In this document: positions 56,877-64,000 of the stretch, in pieces | Layout: every line of letters begins with the position of its first letter | How positions within the stretch are numbered: the first letter of the stretch is position 1 | Origin: Smallanthus sonchifolius | Taxonomy: Eukaryota > Streptophyta > Magnoliopsida > Asterales > Asteraceae | DNA: 64,000 nucleotides | Assembly: GCA_023525975.1 (NCBI GenBank) | Contig: CM042042.1 | Span: 1,061,501-1,125,500 of the forward strand | Direction of reading: 5' to 3' | Notes under the pieces: generated by a model | The model's database searches: none | Seen by the model: the letters and a program-made list of their open reading frames with translations, nothing else | Told to the model about the DNA's origin: nothing | Position numbers and translations under genes: made by a program

Positions 56877-57190
56877 ATCTAAAAAAAAACAAAGTTAAAC
56901 AACAGCAAACGAGAAGAGCATTAGTAATTTAGAAAAAATAATAACGACTGTAACATCTCGGATTTTTAGTATTCCTATTTCAATTCAATATAATGCAATT
57001 TCAAGTTCTATACTCGTGCAATGTCTCATTATTTTCTCGCCGTAAATTTAATGCAATGATTCTATACAAATTCGCAAGTTTTACTCGATTATTTACATTT
57101 AAACGCTATACAAGAAACTATTTGGTACAAACTTATCAAACCTGAAAAGTCAAGGACTAAAGTTGAAAAATATCAAGAAAACCCTAGTTA

Positions 57191-58175
57191 GCACGGTCGT
57201 GCTTCATCCTAGCACGGTCGCGCCAAGTGCTTTGGCACGGTCGCGCCTATCTTGGCACGGTCGCGCCTGCGTAACAGTCGAAACGTAAATGCAGTTTCAA
57301 AACGCCCGATTGTTCGAAATTCAAAACCGATACGTTTCATTTTCATTGACAAAGAAAATAATTTTGCCATTTACGATCATTACCATTCAATTGCATATTC
57401 TCTCAAGAAAAACGTCCAAATTATCTCCCAAGCCTCGAATCTCTGTTTTCGATCAAAATCCTACCAATTATTCAAGGGACTCGATCCTCCGATCATTTCT
57501 AAGGTTTCTAAAGGGTTGGATCAGCCGGAATCGCAGCAGAAGCCGCCGGAAGCCAATCTTGCCGTCCCCGGAACTCCCTTCTTCTGATCGCTATCAATTC
57601 CCTTCTTTTTGAGGTAATTAAATCATCCCTCTCTTTCGTTTCGGTCCATGTATAAAAAGCCCTCCGTCAATTCGGGCTTTCATTACAAGAATCATTCAGA
57701 ACCAGAATCCTTTTTATAAGAAAAATGGTTTAATCGGAATCACTCCTAATCATGTTATTAATACAATTAAAATATCTCAGAACACTCGTAATAACCCATA
57801 AATGAAAAGCCCTAACAATTTCACCAATTAAAATACAAGAAATTCTCGATTCGTGTCTGAATTGGAATAGACACGGTCGCGCTAATCATCTAGCGCGGCC
57901 GTGCCTCTTTTAGCGCGGCCGTGCCGTTTATCAGCGCGGTCGTGTCCTCCTGTCCAGACCTTGTCATGCCCTCTGGGCTAGTCCCTGTTGTGTCCAAAGA
58001 TCATAGACACGACCGTGCCGGGCCAAGGCACGGTCGTGCCTGTCAAACTTGTCTAGATTGTGCTCCTGTTGATCAACCCGGTCGCGCCCCGACTAGCGCG
58101 GTCGCGCCCGTGGCTTGAGCACGATCGTACCCTTCCGAGGCACGGTCGTGCCCTTCCGAGGCACGGTCGTGCTAG
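57191..58175. repeat. Array of about 15 GCACGGTCGTGC-type near-palindromes
   Basis: Two clusters: four copies at 57191-57270 and about eleven at 57872-58175. Consensus GC(A/G)CGG(T/C)CG(T/C)GC, with CACG/CGTG arms around GT; at least one copy is in the reverse sense (CACGACCGTGCC at 58009-58020). The spacers are unrelated to one another. Confidence 0.88.
57651..57658 (+). promoter_or_regulatory. TATA box of the gypsy LTR
   Basis: TATAAAAA is preceded by CCATG and followed by GCCC in an otherwise less AT-rich stretch, 700 bases into the LTR. It separates the two palindrome clusters, so the second would be transcribed. Confidence 0.5.
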
Positions 58176-59458
58176 ACTCAGAATTTTTAACAGAATTTCA
58201 ATTTTATATATATTAATCAGTAAACATTACAGATTTTATAAAAATATGTTTTCTGTATTTAAAAATAGATTAAAAGTTTAATCTTGGCACAAAAATAATT
58301 TATTTAAAATTTTAATTAAAAGTTTATAAAAATTAAATTAATATTTATTATCTTACACTTAAATGATATCTTAAAAAAATTAAGTTACAAAATTTATAAA
58401 TAAATGAGATAATGATTATTTATTTAATTTACACTTTAAATCAAAATCATTTATTTATTTATACTTAATTACAATTAATATTTACATTATTTCATAAACT
58501 ATAATTATATATTTATTTATTCAAATCAAACCAAATTAAATTGTTTCAAATATATTTTACTTCAAACTCTATATAATTTATTCAATACTATTTTTAATAC
58601 AAATCAATAGTTTTATACCCAAATTCAACTTTCATTCTAGACTTAAACCTTATGCACTATTTGATACAACATACATTACTCTTTAGGTTGATTTGTGCAC
58701 TCGAGGATCTTTATTTTTCTATCTATTATCCTTGTTCGCTACACCTCCTTATCATGTGAGTATTCACAACCCCTTTTTCTCTTTTACACTTTTGGGGTGG
58801 AACATGAACTCTATACTCATTACACATTACACATTTACATTTACACAAACAACACAAGTGCAAAAATCCTATATACATACATGTGTGCAAAAATTTGAGC
58901 TTTATGCCCGAGTGCTAGGTGTGTTAACCTTTGTATGCTCTTATGTACAATCATTAACTATACAAGCCGACGGTTTTCAATGATGGATCTATTGAGTCTG
59001 ACAAACCCACCCATGGTACGCGGTGATTGAAACCGACAACACACTTTGTTTTGCATGCTAGTTACAAGGTTTGATTGTACATTTGGTTACACAATAGTTA
59101 CTCCCCATAAACGCCTTATTTATCATGTCATGTAAAGGATTTGTTTTCATCTATATGCTATCTATATACAACTGTGTTATACTCACCAACTTTTTAGTTG
59201 ACTTTATTTTATTCATGTTTCAGGCCCCAATATGTGAGATTGATTCAAGACGTGTTCAACATAGGATTTGGACTTAGCAAAATAAATCAAGAATTTTATG
59301 AGTTGTTATGTTTATTGTTTGAGTTTGGTCTTGTACTTGGATTTCTTGTAATGCAAAATTTGACTTTAATATATATTTCAATTTAGTCAACCATGTGCTA
59401 TGAACAGTCTTACATGTCCCGCCCCGATGATTCCGCCATCGGTCGGGGTGTGACAGAT

Positions 59459-59471
59459 TGGTATCAGAGCC
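59459..59471 (+). other. Primer binding site of the gypsy element
   Basis: TGGTATCAGAGCC, complementary to initiator tRNA-Met, three bases after the LTR end. The following leader matches that of the gag-less element (TTATAGGGAATTAGGTTATT, AGACAC, GACCTAGACTATAAC). Confidence 0.9.
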
Positions 59472-60127
59472 TTGGTTATAGGGAATTAGGTTATTAGACA
59501 CCTTGACCTAGACTATAACTTTAGGACACCCATTTATGCTATATTTCATGATTTTGTGCTATGTGTTACATGCTATGTGCTACATGCTTACCATGATAAA
59601 TTATTATTATATTTGATGCCTTACTTGTTAGAAATGCATGACTTATTAGGATCTTCTTAAATAATATCCCTTCCTATCTTCTAAAAATATTTCTATCTTT
59701 ATTCTTTCTAAGCATGTGAAAAATTCTTGAAGCAAAGATCTTTAAATTTTTATTTTCTTCGTTAAGGTTTTTAAACTTGTTTAATTATTTGAGGACACGT
59801 GCAATCTGGAAGGGTGACACCTGTATTTTGGGTTTTCTGTCTAGGAAAGCATTTCGCATAAATCCCAATCAACCGAGGGACCCGTATGCTTTCCTGGGAA
59901 TTCCCGAGATGAGTGTTTACCTATAGGCTAAAGCATGTCTCCTTGAAAATTATATGAGTTTAAATTAACCTTAATGTGCCATAGTATTCAAGTGATTTTA
60001 TCACTTTTGAGTACAATCCAAACTATGAATATCTATCTTTTATTTGATTATCTCATTCTATTAAAATCCTAGCAATTCTCATAAGTTCTTACAATTTTTT
60101 TTTTCTCGTTTTGTGAAAATCTGTAGA

Positions 60128-63100
60128 ATGCCTCCTCGTCGTGCTCCCGCCGCCAACTCCGACATTGCTGCTATTCTTACCCAATTGGTGACACAACTCA
60201 CCCAAGCCAATGGTGCCACTAATGGCAATGGTGGAAATGGAAGCAATAGTGGTAATAATGGTGGTAATGGTGGAAATGGTGGAAATAATCCATCTCAATG
60301 CACCTTCAAGCACTTCAATTCGTGCAATCCCCTAAAGTTTTATGGAACCGAAGGAGCTACTGGACTCCTTCAATGGTTTGAAAGTATTGAGAATACCTTT
60401 CTCAATAGTGACTGTCCCGACAACCTCCGCGTTCGTCATGCCACAAGTGTCCTCCAAAAGCGGGCACTTACTTGGTGGAATGGGGAGAAAAGGAATAGAG
60501 GTGTTGATGTAGCTATGGCCTTACCTTGGGATGAGGTCAAAAGGCTTATGACCGAGGAATTCTGTCCTCGAAATGAAGTGAAGAAGTTAGAGGCCGAATT
60601 TTGGGATCTTGCCCAAGATAGTGGGGAAAGCTTAGCATATACAACTCGGTTCCATGAGTTGAGTCTTCTAGTGCCCCACATGGTCACTCCTTTGTCCCGT
60701 TGTATTGAGAAATATATTGGTGGGCTACCAAGACTAATCCAAGATACTGTCTTAGGTAGAAATCCTGCTACCTTGGAAGATGCCATCCGCCTGTCTGCTA
60801 CCCTAACTGATAATCATGTGAAAGCTGGAACTTTTACTAAAAAGGGTTCTAAGAAAACTGCTGAAAACGTAACCCCTCCTACCCACAACAAAGAAACCAC
60901 AACTGAACCCCCTCGCAATAACAAAAAGAGGAAGGTTAGAAATTTTGCTGTGGTTACTCCTGCTGTTCCCGTCAACCAAGCTGCACCTATGGTTCAAGCA
61001 CCGGTCAAAAAACCATATGGTGGAATTTACCCACTTTGTGCCACCTGCAACTACCGTCACCCCCAAAACATTCCATGTCGCCTTTGTACTTATTGTGGGA
61101 GATATGGTCATACGGTTAATGTTTGTAGGACCAAAGCCCTTACGGGCCAAGTCAACCCTCCAAACCAAACCGTACCTCAAGTGGCTAACCAAGGTGCTCC
61201 CGCCATTGCTAATGGGCGTGCTTGTTATGAGTGTGGTGACCCGAACCATTTTCGTAATCAATGTCCAAGACTTGCAAATGCTAGACAAGGTGGAGCTCGT
61301 GGACGTGCGTTCAACATAAACGCCAACGAAGCTCAAGCCAACGATGACGTGGTTAATGGTACGTTCCTTGTTAATAGTCAATATGCCTCCATTTTGTTCG
61401 ATACCGGTGTCGATAAAAGTTTTGTGTCACTTAATTTTGAGCCTTCACTTGCAAAGACACGATCCCAATTAGAGAAAACCTTCACCGTTGAAATAGCAAA
61501 TGGTGACTCCCTTACAATTGAGTCTATTATCTATGATTGCTCTTTAGAACTTAATGATCATGCATTCCCAATCAACCTTGTTCCAATGCCACTAGGAAGC
61601 TTTGATATTATCATAGGTATGGATTGGCTATCAAATCATCATGCCGAAGTCATTTGCTTTGAAAAGTGTATCCGAATTCCGCTACCATCGGGAGAAACAT
61701 TAAGGGTTTTTGGTGAAAAGCCTTGCAAGGGTCTTAAATTGATGTCTTGTACTACCGCTCAAAAGTACTTACGAAAGAAGTACATTGCTTTCTTAGCTCA
61801 TATTGTTCAAAAGGATGTCAAGGAGAAGAGTATTCAAGACATTCCGATCATTCGGGATTTCCCCGAAGTTTTTCCTAAAGATTTATTCGGTCTTCCTCCC
61901 GTTCGTCAAGTCGAGTTTCGTATTGATCTCATGCCCGGAGCTAACCCCGTTGCTAGAGCTCCTTATCGTCTTGCACCTTCCAAAATGCAAGAGCTCGCAA
62001 GTCAACTTCAAGAACTCTCCGATAAAGGGTTCATTCGCCCGAGTCATTCACCGTGGGGTGCACCCGTCTTATTTGTAAAGAAGAAGGATGGATCATTTCG
62101 CATGTGTATTGACTATCGCGAACTCAATAAGCTTACTATCAAGAACCGTTATCCTTTGCCTAGAATCGATGATCTCTTTGATCAACTTCAAGGTTCTACT
62201 TGCTTCTCGAAGATTGATCTTCGATCCGGTTATCATCAGCTTCGTGTTCAAGAAGATGACATTCCTAAGACCGCTTTTCGAACAAGGTATGGTCATTACG
62301 AGTTCATGGTTATGCCTTTCGGGTTAACCAATGCACCCGCAGTTTTCATGGATCTTATGAATCGTGTGTGCAAACCGTACCTTGATAAATTCGTGATTGT
62401 CTTCATTGACGATATCTTAATCTATTCCAAGACTAAAGCCGACCATGAAGAACACCTTAGATTGGTTTTGAACCTTTTAAAGAGAGAACAACTATATGCC
62501 AAGTTCTCCAAGTGTGAATTTTGGCTAAAAGAAGTTCAATTTCTTGGTCACATCGTCAACGACAAGGGTATTCATGTTGATCCTGCTAAGATTGAAACGA
62601 TTAAGAATTGGAATGCCCCGAAGACTCCTACCGAAGTTCGTTCGTTTCTTGGTCTTGCGGGTTATTATCGTCGTTTCATCTCAAACTTCTCAAAGATTGC
62701 TGTCCCTCTTACCGCTTTGACCCATAAGGGTAAAACTTATGAATGGGGACCGAAACAAGAAGAAGCTTTCCAAACCCTCAAGCAAAAGTTGTGCAATGCT
62801 CCCATATTGACTCTCCCCGATGGAAATGATGATTTAGTTGTCTATTGTGATGCTTCTAACCAAGGTCTTGGTTGTGTTCTCATGCAACGAGGCAAAGTAA
62901 TCGCTTATGCATCAAGGCAACTCAAAGTTCATGAGAAGAATTATACGACGCACGATCTCGAGTTGGGTGCGGTCGTATTCGCGTTAAAGATTTGGAGACA
63001 TTACCTATATGGCACGAAATGTGTGGTATTCACCGACCACAAAAGTCTTCAACATATTTTCAACCAAAAAGAACTTAATATGAGGCAACGACGTTGGGTC

Positions 63101-64000
63101 GAACTCCTTAACGACTACGACTGCGAGATTCGTTACCACCCCGGCAAAGCGAATGTTGTAGCCGATGCTTTGAGTCGAAAGGACCATGTTATGCTTCATT
63201 GTGCCCGTATTCAAACCGATATTCAAACCCGTATCTTGGAAGCTCAACACGTCTCGGTAACCGAGGGTAACATGTATGAAGAAATGTCGTGTGGTGTTGA
63301 ACTTCTTCTTGAATCAAAACCCAATGGCCTACTATATTACTTGAACCGTATTTGGGTTCCCGATCGCGATGATCTCCGTACATTTCTCATGAACGAGGCT
63401 CACAAGACTCGTTATTCTATTCATCCTGGTGCGGATAAAATGTACCAAGATCTTCGCCAACTTTTTTGGTGGCCCGGTATGAAGAAAGACATTGCTCTTT
63501 ATGTGGCCAAATGCTTAACTTGCTCCAAAGTCAAAGCCGAACATCAACGTCCTTCTGGTTTACTTGAACAACCAGAAATTCCCGTGTGGAAATGGGAGAA
63601 TTTAGCTATGGATTTCATTACCAAGCTCCCTCGCACCTCGAGTGGTTATGATAGTATTTGGGTGATCATTGATCGACTCACCAAATCTGCCCACTTCTTG
63701 CCTATTCGTGAAGACTTCAAAGTGGAGAAATTAGCCCGAATTTACATTGATGAAATTGTGAGCCGTCATGGTGTTCCCTTGAACATAATATCAGATAGAG
63801 ACGCTCGGTTCACTTCTCGATTTTGGCAATCTCTCCGGAAGGCTCTTGGTACTCGATTGGATTTGAGCACGGCTTACCATCCGCAAACTGATGGTCAAAC
63901 TGAGCGAACAATCCAAACTCTTGAAGACATGCTTAGAGCTTGTGTAATCGATTTTGGTGGCAATTGGGATTCACATTTATCCCTTATTGAGTTTTCTTAC
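60128..64000 (+). CDS. Ty3/gypsy gag-pol polyprotein, open to the window edge
   Basis: From ATG 60128 the frame is open for 1291 codons without a stop. Gag (MPPRRAPAANSDIAA, then a Gly/Asn-rich stretch and the core RALTWWN, EFCPRNEVKKLE) is followed by three cysteine knuckles: an unusual CATCNYRHPQNIPC and the standard CTYCGRYGHTVNVC and CYECGDPNHFRNQC. Next are the protease (ILFDTGVDKSFVS), reverse transcriptase (FRMCIDYRELNKLT, KIDLRSGYHQLRV, VFIDDILIYSK), RNase H (VVYCDASNQGLGCVL, TDHKSLQHIF), the HPGKANVVADALSR link, and integrase (zinc-binding region, MDFITKLPRTSSGYDSIWV, ISDRDARFTSRFW, STAYHPQTDGQTER). This order defines Ty3/gypsy; the integrase style suggests a chromovirus, but the diagnostic C-terminus lies beyond the edge. 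With every catalytic motif present it may be active or very young, and it could supply proteins to the gag-less element. Confidence 0.93.
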   Translation, partial: MPPRRAPAANSDIAAILTQLVTQLTQANGATNGNGGNGSNSGNNGGNGGNGGNNPSQCTFKHFNSCNPLKFYGTEGATGLLQWFESIENTFLNSDCPDNLRVRHATSVLQKRALTWWNGEKRNRGVDVAMALPWDEVKRLMTEEFCPRNEVKKLEAEFWDLAQDSGESLAYTTRFHELSLLVPHMVTPLSRCIEKYIGGLPRLIQDTVLGRNPATLEDAIRLSATLTDNHVKAGTFTKKGSKKTAENVTPPTHNKETTTEPPRNNKKRKVRNFAVVTPAVPVNQAAPMVQAPVKKPYGGIYPLCATCNYRHPQNIPCRLCTYCGRYGHTVNVCRTKALTGQVNPPNQTVPQVANQGAPAIANGRACYECGDPNHFRNQCPRLANARQGGARGRAFNINANEAQANDDVVNGTFLVNSQYASILFDTGVDKSFVSLNFEPSLAKTRSQLEKTFTVEIANGDSLTIESIIYDCSLELNDHAFPINLVPMPLGSFDIIIGMDWLSNHHAEVICFEKCIRIPLPSGETLRVFGEKPCKGLKLMSCTTAQKYLRKKYIAFLAHIVQKDVKEKSIQDIPIIRDFPEVFPKDLFGLPPVRQVEFRIDLMPGANPVARAPYRLAPSKMQELASQLQELSDKGFIRPSHSPWGAPVLFVKKKDGSFRMCIDYRELNKLTIKNRYPLPRIDDLFDQLQGSTCFSKIDLRSGYHQLRVQEDDIPKTAFRTRYGHYEFMVMPFGLTNAPAVFMDLMNRVCKPYLDKFVIVFIDDILIYSKTKADHEEHLRLVLNLLKREQLYAKFSKCEFWLKEVQFLGHIVNDKGIHVDPAKIETIKNWNAPKTPTEVRSFLGLAGYYRRFISNFSKIAVPLTALTHKGKTYEWGPKQEEAFQTLKQKLCNAPILTLPDGNDDLVVYCDASNQGLGCVLMQRGKVIAYASRQLKVHEKNYTTHDLELGAVVFALKIWRHYLYGTKCVVFTDHKSLQHIFNQKELNMRQRRWVELLNDYDCEIRYHPGKANVVADALSRKDHVMLHCARIQTDIQTRILEAQHVSVTEGNMYEEMSCGVELLLESKPNGLLYYLNRIWVPDRDDLRTFLMNEAHKTRYSIHPGADKMYQDLRQLFWWPGMKKDIALYVAKCLTCSKVKAEHQRPSGLLEQPEIPVWKWENLAMDFITKLPRTSSGYDSIWVIIDRLTKSAHFLPIREDFKVEKLARIYIDEIVSRHGVPLNIISDRDARFTSRFWQSLRKALGTRLDLSTAYHPQTDGQTERTIQTLEDMLRACVIDFGGNWDSHLSLIEFSY

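Larger units (their letters stand above)
52324..56948 (-). mobile_element. Truncated Athila-like Ty3/gypsy element
   Basis: On the minus strand an intact ATHILA ORF1 gene (56876-55488) is followed by a spacer, a polypurine tract and a probable 3' LTR (54012-52324). Gag-pol and the 5' LTR are absent: 72 bases upstream of ORF1 the gypsy LTR begins, so the element was probably interrupted by that insertion and its rest lies beyond it or is lost. Confidence 0.75.
56949..59455 (+). repeat. 5' LTR of a Ty3/gypsy element
   Basis: About 2.5 kb, from TGTAACATC to GGGGTGTGACA, followed by GAT and the PBS. The right end is certain. The left end is inferred from the TGTAACATC start, which resembles the start of the solo LTR; the flank ACGAC (56944-56948) would be the target duplication but its partner is outside the window. 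It contains a CpG palindrome array and a TATA box. Confidence 0.75.

Noticed and set aside
57191..58175. CRISPR-like array
   Set aside because: The repeats are 12 bases, spacers are of irregular length, there is no cas gene, and the DNA is eukaryotic.
60436..61381. Minus-strand ORFs opposite gypsy gag
   Set aside because: They lie opposite an intact gag frame and contain no domain; shadows.

Overview
This is a plant nuclear window, very probably from a eudicot and most likely from the daisy family (Asteraceae). Several intron-rich genes of plant type (a CYP704-like P450, a spastin-like AAA ATPase, a medium-chain quinone oxidoreductase) and an intronless fasciclin-like arabinogalactan gene sit as islands in AT-rich DNA dominated by transposable elements. 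The family assignment rests on the general style of the repeats and is an inference.

Layout. 1-540: the edge of an RRM-domain ORF (minus). 808-5922: a complete but coding-dead Ty1/copia element with 323-bp LTRs and an ATTGA target duplication. 6339-9078: a three-exon oxidoreductase gene (minus). 9830-12387: a decayed copia pol. 13280-16693: a five-exon CYP704-like P450 (minus). 16694-20165: repeats, including a Tourist-like MITE nested in its own sibling. 20227-25646: a 13-exon spastin-like gene (plus). 25647-30094: a segmental duplication carrying two tRNA-Val(AAC) genes, with a PIF/Harbinger deletion derivative between them. 30151-32055: a Helitron carrying three further nested elements. 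32320-40581: a large LTR element (minus) without gag or pol. 42376-43680: the FLA gene, followed by a SINE. 44565-47046: Helitron ends and one full-span Helitron with a helicase remnant. 47833-49848: a solo LTR with a GTTTT target duplication. 50057-52262: an NLR leucine-rich-repeat fragment and a P450 fragment. 52324-56948: a truncated Athila-like element with an intact ORF1. 56949-64000: an apparently intact Ty3/gypsy element running off the right edge.

The host genes look independent of one another; no operon-like or biosynthetic cluster logic is visible. The most interesting relation is between two retroelements. The gag-less LTR element at 32320-40581 shares its LTR 3' half, a PBS at identical spacing and its leader with the open-frame gypsy element at 56949-64000. 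It carries in place of gag a small ORF with a predicted C-terminal membrane helix, and two tRNA-like modules near the outer end of its LTR. This looks like a non-autonomous/autonomous pair.

A second theme is palindromes. Three unrelated LTRs each carry their own array of short CpG-containing inverted repeats, and five foldback elements share one end architecture but not their sequence. All exon boundaries were deduced by eye from frame continuity and GT/AG sites; no alignment or search could be run.
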